From Ophiosphaerella korrae (taxonomy: Eukaryota; Ascomycota; Dothideomycetes; Pleosporales; Phaeosphaeriaceae), in NCBI GenBank assembly GCA_028456385.1, contig JALNQF010000081.1, positions 1 through 64,000 of the forward strand: DNA of 64,000 nucleotides, in the 5' to 3' direction. A program made the translations under genes and the position numbers. Shown piece after piece: positions 44,393-55,761 of the stretch. The notes beneath the pieces are model-generated. The model was not told where the DNA came from. It saw only the letters and a list, made by a program, of their open reading frames with translations, and searched no databases. How positions within the stretch are numbered: position 1 is the first letter of the stretch; each line of letters begins with the position of its first letter.

Positions 44393-46757
44393 ATGGAGGG
44401 CGGAGTCGACACAGACGGGCCAGCGACCACGACCCTGGCTCCTGCGGCGCAAGACGATGGACAGGAAGACAACAAGTTCCAAAAGGCCATAGGAGCATGG
44501 AGAAGTCCGGCAGCCTCTGCACAAGCAGCCGCTTACATGACGAGACTAACCAGCGCTAGACATCGACCTCACGACACTCATCCCCCAGCTTGACACCGTT
44601 GCTTCAGACATTGTCGCCCACCAGCGAGACACCCTGACTCAGCGAAAAGACCTCGCGCAGAAGACAAAAGACTTCAGAAAGCTCGACGACGCAAGCAAGC
44701 TGAGCGACATCAAAGCCCTCCTGAAGTGTGAGTAGAGGCGCCCTCTGCACGCCTATCGCCCTTTGCTAAGCGAGCCATGTAGCCTACCAGAACTTCATCG
44801 ACCTCATCTCCAACCAGTCCAAGGCCGTCCAGGCCGCCTTCTTCCAGGTCTACTCCCCACTGTCTGAAGCGCCCGACCCATATCCCCTCCTCGAGGCCTC
44901 GGTCGACTCTCTTGTCACTGCCGAAGAGATTGTGCCCAAGCTCGCGTCCGAAAACGAGAGGCTGCAGAAGACAATATCTAGGCTGACCACGCAAGTCGAT
45001 GACTCGGAAAGGAAGCTGGAGGAGGAGCGGACTGCCCGAAAGGCGCTCGAAGACAGCCGAGACGCCAAGATCAAAGAGGTTGAGCAGACGTGGTCGGCTG
45101 TGCTGAGCGAGAAGCAGGACAACTGGGAGTCAAAGGAAAAAAGCTTGGAGGAGAAGGTCGAAAGCCAAGACCGGCTCCTGAAAGAGCTCAAGGCCAGCTA
45201 TGAGGTCTCCCAGCGACTAGACCAGGGCGAGGCGGGCAATGGAGAGGCCAGATCAGCGGCTACGGCTGCCGAGTTGGACATCGTCAGCTCAGAGCTAGAG
45301 CGAACGAGCCACCGCCTCGCAGAAGTAGAATCTCGAAATGAGCAGTTGCGCCTCGAGCTGGCACAGTCTGCATCGTCACAAGCTCAACATGTCGCGGTAG
45401 AGGATGAGCCAGCTTTCATGCGCTTGCAGACAGAAAACTCGTCTCTTCTGCGAAAACTCGAGAACGCACGATTCGAGAAAGATTCTGACCGTACCCGCCT
45501 CGAGACGGAAACTCGAAGCCTGGAGCGCGAGATCAAGTCGCTGAAAAGTGAAAAAGAGGCATTGCGAGAGAAGGTACAGAAATGGGGTGACTATGAAAAT
45601 GTCAAGCAGGAACTCGAAGTTTTGAAGGTTTGTTGTTACACCGTAAATGGCCGAGCCGTGCTAACGAATCACAGTCGATTGAGTTCGCAACAGGAGACGA
45701 TGACGATGAGGCTACCGAGTTTGCGCTTTCGCAGAATGGTTCCACTGGAGGAAAGGGTGAGACGCTGGAACAGTTGCTTCTCGCACGGAACAAGAAGCTT
45801 AGCAACGAGCTCACCGTACTTCGCGTTTCCCACCAAGATCTGCAGAGCAGGCTAGAGGCTCTGCAGGACGAACTCTCAAGCACAAACATGGAGCTCGAGA
45901 AATCCAGGGCCCTCAATGAAACTCTGGAAGCCGACCTTGAAAAGGTTCAGCAAGAGGCCTCGAATGCCTTTGACCCCTCTGGTATGTCTGTGGCTGGGAC
46001 CTATGTCTCCCGATACCCACAGTCTTCCGCCCGTCGCGGTCGCTCATCACCCACATCATCCATCATCTCCGGCTTCGACAATAGTTCGCAAAGCCCACTC
46101 GCCTCTCTCCGTGCTGGCGGCGAAGCCGTAGGCGGTGGGTCCGGAATTCTTCCCATGGTGACAGCGCAACGCGACCGCTTCAAAAAGCGAAACTCGGAGC
46201 TCGAAGCCGAGCTGCAAAAGTCCTACCAAACCGTGACTTCCCTGCGTTCCGAAGTGGCATCGCTGCAGAAGGACAACCTCGACCTGTATGAGAAGACGAG
46301 ATACGTGTCTTCGTATAACGCCCACAGCAGAGGTCCAGCGTCAAGCGCATCGAGCTACGCAGCAAACCCAAACCCAAACCCCTCAACAGTGAATATTGCA
46401 GGATCAGCCGACGCATCAGACCGGTACAAGGCAAGCTACGAATCGAATCTGAGTCCATTTGCGGCCTTCAGGGGACGGGAGTCGGCACGCGCCATGAAGC
46501 GCATGCACCTTTTTGAGCGCATGATCCTAAGAGTAACAAAGTTTGTTCTGCAAACAAGAACGAGCAGAAATATGTTTGCAGGATACCTAATAGCGCTTCA
46601 CTTCATGGCCTTCTACATGCTGTTTTCGGACACGGGCATGAGCTCGGCAGCGGGGAGTGCGGTCGTGGGTGCTCCAGCGCCTGGAGGACCCATTGCTGCT
46701 AGGGCAGATGACCCGGCCATCTGGCAAAAGACTGGCCTTGAAAAGGAAGTGTCGTAG
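44393..46757 (+). CDS. COY1: CASP/Coy1 Golgi coiled-coil membrane protein, four exons
   Basis: Golgi tether/golgin of the CASP family, acting in intra-Golgi retrograde traffic. Exons 44393-44504, 44560-44727, 44783-45627 and 45675-46757; introns of 55, 55 and 47 bp; 735 aa. It starts with an acidic segment, then KFQKAIGAWRNIDLTTLIPQ, the conserved CASP N-terminus, spliced across intron 1. Residues about 125-530 are coiled coil. The conserved C-terminal block contains VTAQRDRFKKRNSELEAEL, YEKTRYVSSY and a single tail anchor helix (MFAGYLIALHFMAFYMLF), as in CASP/Coy1. The first intron's donor (GTCCGG) is unusually weak, though the frame and family sequence support it. Divergent from VPS3, another endomembrane gene. 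Confidence 0.93.
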
Positions 46758-49210
46758 TCTTGGATGTGTGGGTGTGGTCATGTACGATTACAGTTTTTTT
46801 GCCGGGCGTTTCGAGCGGAAAGTCGGCAGCCTTGATGTACGCATAGGTATTACGACGATTGTGCCACGGGCGCGTATTCCTTCTTTGTCTGTGGCTTTCC
46901 CAGTTACATTTCCAAGCACGAAATATTGGCAAATTACGCGTGGAATCGGAGTTTATTCGATTGTAGATTAGAAGGCAACCGGTGGATAGGATTGGCCTTA
47001 CTGACTGCTGAGCCTGATCCAGCCTGTACCACGTATGAAGACAAGTAACAACATTCATACCGCCATTTCCAGCTCGTGCATGGATTTCCAAACAAAGTTT
47101 CGTTGACAAGCGAAGAATGGATGCACCTTCAGCACATTGACAACAGCATTCTAGATCCACAATCCATTTTCCATACCCACTTCCCGCCCATCCCAGTCCA
47201 CCAGACGCTCCGCGGCAAACATAGAAGCGGAACACCTACAGCCGACTACGCAGCACGGCGTACGTTGGCCCTACCGTATGGCTGTCGTAATACCGGTAGG
47301 CCCACATCCATCATGGGCGACAAGATGGGTCGTATACCTACAGTACATTGTACGTGCAACCCATGCACACGTCCAGCGCCACCCAGTACCCTCCCCTACC
47401 AAATAGCCTATGAACGTCGCCTACGCAAAACAGCCTTCATGGCGCGTATAACATGTTCGCTACCAGCTTTGCCTTCACGCACGGCTCCCGCTCGATAGCA
47501 TGCTGCAGCGGCACACCCGTGCGCCGAACACATTTGCAGCAAGGGCCAGTAGGGAGCGTCCACGGGTACCGTCCATGTGTATGGAATTGATTATCCAGCC
47601 ACACGCATAGAGTTTGCGTGTATTGTAGAGCACTGCACTTCCAGCATCCACGTTCGCACGCCCTACTGGCACACGAGGGCCCCCCCCCCCAAAAAAAAAA
47701 AAAAAAAAAGCCAAGCAAACAAGGCCAGCTTTTTCATCGTTGAACATGCATGCATATACACACTAGATTAGGTAGGTGGACGCTGTGCTCGCTGGAGTAA
47801 AATGGAGCATCGTCACCCAATCAATCCGAATTCGCCAAGGGTAGACAAATGCTCGTGATTTGTCTGTGTCTCATGCAGAACATCGCAGCCAGGCTAGCTA
47901 GTATTCCGGCCTCTTGTCTACATCGAGCATAATGTGCGGCTCCACACGAATGCGGCAAAACCCAATAGAGAGGCGCCAGCGCCTCTTGCAATACGTGGCA
48001 CACTGATTGGACGTAGCTGGGGTGGGAGACCTGAAACGGGTAAATTAGCTGTCAATTGTACCAGCCGAGAACAGCTATATTAAGATTGATGGAAAGTGAG
48101 TTTGGGCCATGGATTTGCTGGATGGGGTATGGTGGGTGGTGTGGGTGGCGGGCATAGGTTCTTGGACGGGTGGTTGGCAGGTAGGACGGGCGGCTCTGCG
48201 GGGTGGCGGGGGGGGGGGGGAAGAGGCAGGATCTAGATAAGTCAAGAAAGCATGAGGGCGGTTGCTGGGCTTGGAACAGCTTGGGGTCACGTTGCGCGTC
48301 CTTTTGCCAGCGTGTTGTGCAAGTTTAGGTGGATTTGTTTCTGATGGCGACAGCATGTCTTTGATGGACGTGAGATGGAGGTCATGGTGGTGGTAGTGGT
48401 GGTGGTGTGTAATGAAGCATCATCACTGTGCCTCCGCCTTACCAGCCACCGCGCTGTGCCATCAGCCTCATTATTTCCCCCATCAGCAAGCAGCACCTCA
48501 ACGAAATCCACGTCGTCGTCGCGGGGAGGGGGATAGCAACAAACCGCCCAGAATAGGACGCACGCACGCAGCCCGCGAAAAGGCTGGTCCGTCCTGCGGC
48601 GGCTCGTTAGATTGGCGAACCATCTACTTTGACCTCGTTTGCCAATCCCCTAGCCAATGGCACGCGTGCAGGCTATATTTGGGGCCTTTTTTACCCATCC
48701 GAAGGTGGAGACCATGTGGTTGGTCGGTGGCACAGGGCGTCAAGCGGTGGCCAGGGTGGATCGGCCAGCCCATCAGCGTAGCCGCTCTGCAAACCTCGAC
48801 GTCAAAACACCCAAGCCCGTTTTGTTATATAGAGCGCAGAAGGAGGCTGTCTTTTCTGGCCTTCACTCTGCCACACTCGCGCATCCATCCAAACACCTGC
48901 TCTATCCCTCCCCTCAGGTCTCTTTTTTGGGCTTCATCTCCTTTATTTGTGTGTTTTTGTTCAGGATCTTTTGTTTTTAGGATTCCTCGGAATAGCAAAT
49001 CGCGGGAAGGATTCTTACTCTTCTTACATTGCATACCGGACCCAGGTGATTCCGAAATTTCTAAACGTTGCTATATTCAAACGATCCATCTATTTTCGAG
49101 GCTGGGCCAGATCGGATCTTACTTTTGAGCGATCTTATTGGGATATAATACTTCGACCTCTGTCTTCCAAACATCGCACAACATCTCACTACACTACTCC
49201 ATCTTCGACA
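46758..49210. other. Long intergenic region with homopolymer tracts
   Basis: About 2.45 kb. Contains a C10-A19 junction at about 47681-47709 and a G-run near 48207-48222, plus (CA)/(GGT)-rich patches. Plus-strand frames at 47076-47498 and 48412-49128 lack family features and are interrupted by low complexity. The last 350 bp include a TATATAG at 48828 and probably the promoter and leader of the DUF3455 gene. Confidence 0.55.
47681..47709. repeat. Homopolymer junction C10/A19
   Basis: Ten C followed by about nineteen A. Prone to length error in assembly or sequencing. Confidence 0.9.
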
Positions 49211-49974
49211 ATGATCTTCGCTACTACTCTCTCTCTCGTCTTGGCTTTTGCGCCTACTACCCTCTTCGCTGCTCCTACGCTCGTCTCCCGAGATCCTCCT
49301 GCCCCAGGCAAGCCCACCGATCAGTTAAGGAAAGCAAATGCGCTCTGCGATCTATCCAAAATTACATTGCCAGTTGGTACGTCCCTTGAACACTCTGTGC
49401 ACTTGACCATGCCTAACAATGCACAGCACCCACACCTCTACCTGCCGTCAGTGAAGGAAGTACACTTCGCCACATTGCCATCGGCCGCGGCACACAAAAC
49501 TACACCTGTGCATCTGCCACAAAGGATGCTGCGCCCGTAGCCAACGGTGCTGTCGCCTCGCTCTTCAACGCAACGTGTGACTACGCACGCTCCAACGACA
49601 AATTTATGGTCGACCTCACCAACCTCGCTGTCCATTACTCCGTCCCTAAAGGCCCAGAGGCCGACCGCCGTCTTTCAGGCCACCACGAGTTCACCGACAA
49701 GAAGATCCCGCTCTTCAAATTGCAGACCGACTCTGTTGACTACGGCTACATCCAGGCCAAGGTTGACGATATCAAGAGCGCGGCGCCAAAGGATGCTAGC
49801 TTAGGTAACAATGGCCTCGGTAGCGTCCCATGGTTAAAGCTCAATGCTATTGAGGGCGACTACAAGGAGGTCTACCGAGTACACACTGCGGGAGGCGTAG
49901 CGCCCAAGACATGCGAGGGTATCGAGGGCTCGTTTACCATCGAGTACAGCGCGCAGTACTGGTTCTACGCATAG
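49211..49974 (+). CDS. Secreted DUF3455 protein, two exons
   Basis: Exons 49211-49376 and 49427-49974 with a 50-bp intron (GTACGT...GCACAG); 237 aa. Signal peptide MIFATTLSLVLAFAPTTLFA, then a KR-free propeptide-like stretch. DUF3455 signatures after splicing: LRHIAIGRGTQNYTCASA near residue 78, GAVASLFNATCDYA, a WLKLNAIEGDYKEVYRV strand pair and the C-terminal TCEGIEGSFTIEYSAQYWFY. Cys pairs fit an extracellular disulfide-bonded beta fold. Family members are common in fungal secretomes and some databases mislabel them as malate dehydrogenase; function is unknown. An N-glycosylation sequon NYT and another NAT are present. Confidence 0.9.
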
Positions 49975-50244
49975 TGGATTGAGTTTTATTGTTCTTGCGA
50001 GCTTATGATGATGGTTGCATGTTTGTACAGATGCATTGGTCGGCGTTTTCTTTTTGGATATTGGAGGCTGGCGTCCTTCAACATTATCGGCCTGGAGGCC
50101 GTGTAGATAGTTCTACTTCTTCGCGATGACTTGGCTTGCGAGAGCCGTGGTTATCGTGCTATTATACCCATCAAAATTATTTCTTACACAATACCGAGTA
50201 CTTGTGCATGTTTCCAGTGATGCATACCGTAATTTGTAACTTCT

Positions 50245-51972
50245 TTAGTCATCATCCAGCTCTTTCTTACTTTTATCTTGTCGTGATATTCTCTTCTTGT
50301 GCGGGTTGTCGACCCCTCTAGTAACCTTGTCTTTCCAGCTGACAGCCTTTGCTACCTTCTTTGGCCAATTTTTACAAATGTCAATCCTGGATCTTGGGGC
50401 AAATATTTCTAGGAGGACGTAGAGCAAATAATCGATGACGACACACAGACAGAAAAGTTTACCTGCCCACACACCGCATCCATAGTATCTCTTCAATCTC
50501 TCAATGAGCGCAAAACTGCGGACGCCAGCACGACCTCGAGTGGAGCTCCACGCACTAGCGGCTCCTCCAGCTTGATAAAACTCCTTGTGGCTGATGACTC
50601 CACTTATGCCATCATATACCCTCTCTGTCCGTTGCGCAACGTCCATCCAAGAATACATCTGCTTGACTTGGTTGTGGAATAGCTCTGTCCTCACTTTGCC
50701 GGCCCGTAGCTTAGCAATCGCACGTCCTGTAGCGTCAACGATTTCGTCTTCTTCAGGGGCTGCAAACTCGACCATATGGGTAGGAAGGACTTCCGGAATG
50801 CCACCAACACGTGTAGCAACCACGTAAAGACCACAAGACGCCGCTTCCACGATCACAGTACCGAACGCTTCGGTAAGGGATGGGCAGAGGTAGATATGAC
50901 CACGGACCATGACGTCGCGAACTTCCTCGTGCCGTACCGGACCAATCATGAGGACTTTGTCTTGCAGCACGTTCCGTTCTATCATTTGCTCTAGGTCAAT
51001 AGCTTTCGGCCCATTCCCGGCTATTATAAAGCGGACGTTTTGGTGTGCAGCGAGAATGTGTGGTATTGCTGCAACTAAAAGATCGGTGCCTTTGTTGTAG
51101 TAGAGTCGCTGGATTACAATTACTGTAATAATCTCATCCGGGCCCATGGGCTGGGGCGGGCCGGGGGCACTGTGTCGAGTCGGGTCGTCTGGAGCAAGTG
51201 AAAGGGGAAGGAAGTTCTCGGCGACCACTGCGTTTGGGATGACTGAAACCATGAGTGGGTCGAGCGATGCTCTGAGGACCGTGTTCTCCTTGCTGCGAGC
51301 CGTCAGCGTGTTTCCTCAAAAGCACGGATGATAATTCTTACCAAGTATGACTAACGCAAATTACATGGTCGACATCGCTAAGGGTGAACTTCAGGAGCTT
51401 GTTGGTGAGTATACTTCCAGCATCAGCGAAGCCAAATAAACTATGGTCAGTGAAGACTGTCCTTAGACCCATGGTTCGAGCATGAAGTATCGCCTCATTA
51501 CACAAGCTACTTAGACTAGCATGACCATGGACTATCTCGATCTGTTCGCGTATCATGATATTGCGGAAGATTGGAAAGAAGGAGAAGACGGTGGGAAAGG
51601 TGGTCTCGCGATAGATGACGAGGAAGGGTACGTAGTAGACTTTGAGGCCATTGGTCAAATAGCGCACACCGGTCCGACCAGCATAGGCGTGCGTTATGAC
51701 TATAACCTTGTGGCCGCGATCAATGAGTTTCTGAAGCTCGTCAGCGTAGGCCTGGGCAATATGGAAAGTGGGGAGAGATTACGCTGGATAGTTGGTACAT
51801 GTGACTCTCAACTCCCCCTGCATTATGTAAGAAACTTGGCCAGGGCTTCTATTACAGTCGCTCATACCTGGCTGAGGGTAGAAGTTGTCGCTAACCATGC
51901 TAATTGGTGTAAGCTTGAGGATGTGGACAGATGGTGGGGTGCATCATATACATACGCGATTCTGTAAGGCAT
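50245..51972 (-). CDS. GPI3: GPI-GlcNAc transferase catalytic subunit (Gpi3/PIG-A), five exons
   Basis: Glycosyltransferase (GT4) that transfers GlcNAc to phosphatidylinositol, the first step of GPI-anchor synthesis on the ER's cytosolic face. Exons (minus): 51956-51972 (17 nt), 51868-51899 (32), 51783-51817 (35), 51342-51730, 50245-51292; introns 49-56 bp; 506 aa. The spliced N-terminus reads [20 protein letters not shown], a hallmark of the family. Later motifs: [41 protein letters not shown], and the GT4 E-x7-E site [15 protein letters not shown] single C-terminal membrane helix ([20 protein letters not shown]) and a basic tail finish it. The three tiny 5' exons make this start easy to mispredict as the ATG at 51252 or 51667. 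Divergent from DBP6. Confidence 0.95.
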
Positions 51973-52242
51973 GGTAGCTGTGTATGAGGATAGAGTCCCC
52001 ATGAGAGATAGCAGTGTGCATACATGACAGCTCAATGGCACAAGTAGAGCTTGAGCGCAAACTTGTGGTAATGCAGAGAAGTGGTCCTCCTCACATCTCG
52101 CGCTAACGTTAGAGCGTGTTCGCGTCATTGGTGGTCGGCATTTAAGTCGCAAAACGCCGACCAAATTTTGGGAGCTTGGAACTTTGACCTTCTTTGCGCT
52201 AACATTGACACAACCACGACAACCTCGCCCACACTCTATACA
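51973..52242. promoter_or_regulatory. Bidirectional promoter between GPI3 and DBP6
   Basis: 270 bp between the two start codons. Contains AT-rich and GCG-containing segments; no clear TATA box. An in-frame upstream ATG for DBP6 at 52081 would extend it by 54 residues of non-conserved sequence and is disfavoured. Confidence 0.55.
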
Positions 52243-54294
52243 ATGCCTACGCCTCTATTCAAACGCTGGGCGCCTCCCACCCCAGCGATAAAAGCTGTGA
52301 AAAGCGGAGTGCTGAAATCATCCAGCCCGCCAGTCATAGAAACAACACCCAAACTTTCGAAAAAGCAGAAGAGGAAAAGAGAATCAGAGGCCCGCGATGA
52401 GCCAGAGCAAGAGATTGCGAAAAAGCACAAGGCTGTCTATACGAAATTTGAAAAAGCTTCAAAGCGAGCAGAAGCCCGGAGCCAACAGCAGGATGGCGAT
52501 GAAGAAGATGAAGAACAACCGCCCGAAGAACTTCATGATTTACAGCCAATGCCCCAGCCCGCTCCAATCCCCGAGCCCGTCTTCGAGCCCTCATTCTCTA
52601 CCCTGCCACCATGGCTCGCTCAGCCTACCACGGTTGAATCGTCGAAAACTACCCCCTTCGCTGAACTTGGGGTGGACGCATACTACGTCAAGAAACTAGA
52701 GCAACAGGGTTTCAGGGATGCGCTAGCTGTGCAAACAGCACTGCTACCTATGCTGCAGCCCGGCTTCGAGCAACATCTGGGTGACATTTGCGTGTCAGCG
52801 AAGACTGGCTCTGGAAAAACCCTTGCGTATCTTCTTCCCATTATCGAGGCTCTCAAAGATCGCACCGTGCCCATTCTGTCTGCAATAATAGTGGTGCCGA
52901 GTAGGCAACTTGTGAACCAGGCTGTACAGGTTGCCGAGGACCTCTGCGCCGGTACCAAGATCAAAGTGGGCACGGCATTGGGTAACACTACGTTTGCAAC
53001 AGAGCAAAAACATTTGGTCAAGGTCAGGCCTCAGTATAGCCCTCAAGAGGCAAAAGACCTCCATACCAAGGCATCGCAACAGTTTCAAACCAGCTTCATA
53101 GAAAAGAACGGCCTGTTCAATGACTTGATGAATATGCCACTGGAACATATCCCTCGCTACGACTCGGGAGTAGACATTCTCGTCTGTACGCCTGGCCGGC
53201 TTGTTGAACACATTGAGCACACGACTGGTTTCTTGTTGAGCTCGGTTCGCTGGCTTGTCATTGACGAAGCTGACCAGTTGCTGAACCAGAACTTCCAAGG
53301 CTGGGCTAGCGTACTGATGGATGCTTTACATGGCGAGACTCCGGCCGAATTCATGAACGGACAAGAGCGCCTCCTCAAGCGTGAACGCGAGGCCAATTCT
53401 ATGTGGGCTGCCATGTTACCCGCGCGCAGACAGCTTACGAAAGTTGTGCTGAGTGCAACTATGGAAAAGGACCTAACGAAGTTAGGCATGTTGAGGTTAA
53501 AGCGACCAAAGCTCGTGGTAATTCAAGACGAAAAGACCGATGCCCAGCCTCTCGGCTTTGAAGAAGATGTGTTCGAACTACCTGCGACGCTTGATGAATT
53601 TGCTGTGCATGTCGGTGACGGTTCAAACAAGCCGCTCCATCTTCTGCATGTACTACTCAACTATGTTTTCCAAGGCATTAAGACCACCAATAATGGAAAA
53701 TCAACAGAAAAAAGCTCACCCCCATCGTCCTCAGATGATTCCAGCGATGAAAATGAGGGAGAAGACACGACCATTGCTGATCATCCAAGCAGTGTACTCA
53801 TCTTCACTAAGAGTACCGAGAATGCGTCTCGGTTGTCGCATCTACTCTCTGTGCTCGAACCAGCCTTCAAGGACTATCTCAAAACCATGACACGCACTCT
53901 GACAGCGGAAGCCTCGAAGAAACTGCTCAAATCATTCAGCAGTGGCAGTGTCAAGGTTCTCATTGCGTCGGACGCTGCATCTCGAGGACTCGATATTTCC
54001 AGCATAAGTCACGTCATCAACTATGATGTGCCGACCAGCATCACTAGCTACGTTCATCGCGTAGGTCGGACAGCTCGCGCAGGAAAGTCGGGACAAGCAT
54101 GGACGCTTTTTACGAAGACAGAGGCTGCGTGGTTCCTCAACCAAATTGCCAAAGGGGATACGGTGAAAAGAGGCGGCAAGAAGATCAAACGGATGGAGTG
54201 GAAAGAGAGCACCGTTACCGCAGATGGCAGGAAGAAAGCTTATCGCAAGGCACTAGCTGAGCTGGAAGAGGCAGTTAAAGGCGGTGCAGACTAG
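52243..54294 (+). CDS. DBP6: DEAD-box RNA helicase Dbp6 (DDX51 family)
   Basis: Nucleolar ATP-dependent RNA helicase for early 60S subunit assembly. Intronless, 683 aa. The N-terminal 130 residues are basic and acidic disordered sequence (KLSKKQKRKRESEARDEPEQ; QDGDEEDEEQPPEE). Helicase core: motif I AKTGSGKTLAYLLP (about 186), Ia VVPSRQLV, Ib TPGRLVEHI, motif II VIDEADQLL (about 339), motif III SAT (404), motif IV region VLIFTKSTENA, motif V SDAASRGLDI, motif VI HRVGRTARAGK (about 605). As in Dbp6/DDX51, an insertion lies between motifs Ia and Ib (roughly residues 250-300), and an acidic Ser-rich insertion (SSSDDSSDENEGED) sits before motif IV. The C-terminus is Lys-rich. Start at 52243 (MPTPLFKRWAPPTP) resembles the DDX51 N-terminal motif. 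Confidence 0.95.
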   Translation: MPTPLFKRWAPPTPAIKAVKSGVLKSSSPPVIETTPKLSKKQKRKRESEARDEPEQEIAKKHKAVYTKFEKASKRAEARSQQQDGDEEDEEQPPEELHDLQPMPQPAPIPEPVFEPSFSTLPPWLAQPTTVESSKTTPFAELGVDAYYVKKLEQQGFRDALAVQTALLPMLQPGFEQHLGDICVSAKTGSGKTLAYLLPIIEALKDRTVPILSAIIVVPSRQLVNQAVQVAEDLCAGTKIKVGTALGNTTFATEQKHLVKVRPQYSPQEAKDLHTKASQQFQTSFIEKNGLFNDLMNMPLEHIPRYDSGVDILVCTPGRLVEHIEHTTGFLLSSVRWLVIDEADQLLNQNFQGWASVLMDALHGETPAEFMNGQERLLKREREANSMWAAMLPARRQLTKVVLSATMEKDLTKLGMLRLKRPKLVVIQDEKTDAQPLGFEEDVFELPATLDEFAVHVGDGSNKPLHLLHVLLNYVFQGIKTTNNGKSTEKSSPPSSSDDSSDENEGEDTTIADHPSSVLIFTKSTENASRLSHLLSVLEPAFKDYLKTMTRTLTAEASKKLLKSFSSGSVKVLIASDAASRGLDISSISHVINYDVPTSITSYVHRVGRTARAGKSGQAWTLFTKTEAAWFLNQIAKGDTVKRGGKKIKRMEWKESTVTADGRKKAYRKALAELEEAVKGGAD

Positions 54295-55761
54295 TCGGTC
54301 AAATAGCCACAGTTGTCAAAGCCTCTCAGCCCTATCACAGTCCTGCAGCACCAAGCAACGCAAGCACTCTCTGCAATCAATAGTTGCTGCTTGACATGCT
54401 TGACTTCCTAGTTAAGCTTTTCACAGACAAAACCCGGGCGATTGGGCTTCGGTACTTGTCCACAAGAGGCAGCTTCAAAAGGTGGAAACATGACAGCTGA
54501 CTGGCTACAGATCAGATGTGCTCCTTTCCTATCAAACTCCGCCCCGCGGCTATCATTGGCTGGTGTTGTCCCAGACATGGCCAATACAAGCTAGGAGCGC
54601 GGGAGGATCCTCTAGTCTATGTGCTATCTTGACCACGCTTCGTTGCCACCTCCCTTAAAAGGCCCAGCGCACAAGGCGCATTACCACCTCATTCGATGGT
54701 CCAACCGACGTCGTTAATTACTGCGCATAACGACTTCCAGGTTCAGGCAAATTGAGACCCGGCCTATTGCGGCAGTTGCCTAGTATTGGCATCCACTGCA
54801 AACGCCTGAAATTATTTTTTGTTTCGCGTGTTTCGAGCTGAATTTTTGTGTGATGGGATAATGCGCTCGCCGACTTGGTGCAGTGTACCGTGGAAGTGTA
54901 CTTGAGCTTTGCCGTGAATGTCAACAGGACCAGTCGTTCCGAATACTTTCGAAGGTAGAAGCGAGGCTTCTAGAGTCCTAAAGCTTATCGTAGCCAACGA
55001 TGAAGTGCCGAGGCTTGGACTTGCTAAGCTTGACTGACTGGCAGAGCTTGTTCTGTGCTCGCCAGTACTTCGCCAGTACTCATGGACTAGACTAGTGCGA
55101 TTCAAAATCCCCCCATGCTTGCTCCCGTCATTTGGTCATCTGCCCAATGGGTACCTGCTTGCTTCAGGATGTTTTGTACATGGTATCTTGTTGATTTGCG
55201 ATCGGGGAATCCGAAGGAATCGTAGACGCTGATCGCAGACTGGGAATGGCAACAACCTAGAGAGGAGTTTCATATGTTGCAATTACATTTTGGCCAATGT
55301 TCAACTGGGCTTTGTGCTCGTTATCGCCTCTGTACAAGTCCCCAACGTAAGCTAGGCATCTATGACAATGTGATGGTGTGAGGCCCGTCATAGTCGCCAA
55401 TAGCGTATGCATCAACCCGCGGAGACAGCCTCTAAGCAGGCAGGTCATGTTTGAAGCGCGGTCCATTTAACACCGGATCGCAGTCGTACCTGCCGAGTTG
55501 GGGTAAAGAAGCTTGTTTTGATTGTCATGTCTATCACGCCCCACATACACCTCGACTACGCCTACCAGCAGGGTAATACGCATCATGGGAGCCAGATGTC
55601 GTGCTCGTGGCAAAAGCTTAGTATAAAGCCAAGTGTTATCGCCTCTTGTCTTGTCTTATCTTCATCCGCAGCAGCTCTCTACACCGCGGCCTTCACTTCA
55701 CAGCGAGTCGCCTCGTCAGTCTTTCGTTCCAAGTCTTCAATACTCGATCCTCGTCACCGAC
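54295..55761. other. Intergenic DBP6 to aspartic protease
   Basis: No gene supported. The minus-strand frame 54812-55105 contains DIHGKAQVHFHGTLHQ, but it has no recognised family or splice structure. The distal end holds the protease promoter. Confidence 0.55.
55622..55633 (+). promoter_or_regulatory. TATA box and adjacent PacC-like site of the aspartic protease gene
   Basis: TATAAA at 55622-55627, 140 bp before the ATG, is directly followed by GCCAAG (55628-55633), which fits the ambient-pH regulator consensus GCCARG. A short motif occurring by chance is possible, but pH control is common for secreted acid proteases. Confidence 0.4.

Noticed and set aside
48412..49128. 238-aa plus-strand frame before the DUF3455 gene
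   Set aside because: Low-complexity, no signal peptide or domain, overlaps the presumed promoter and leader.
52081..52242. Upstream extension of DBP6 from the ATG at 52081
   Set aside because: The added 54 residues are unlike the family, and the ATG at 52243 starts the conserved N-terminal motif.
54812..55105. 97-aa minus-strand frame
   Set aside because: No family resemblance and no conserved gene structure.
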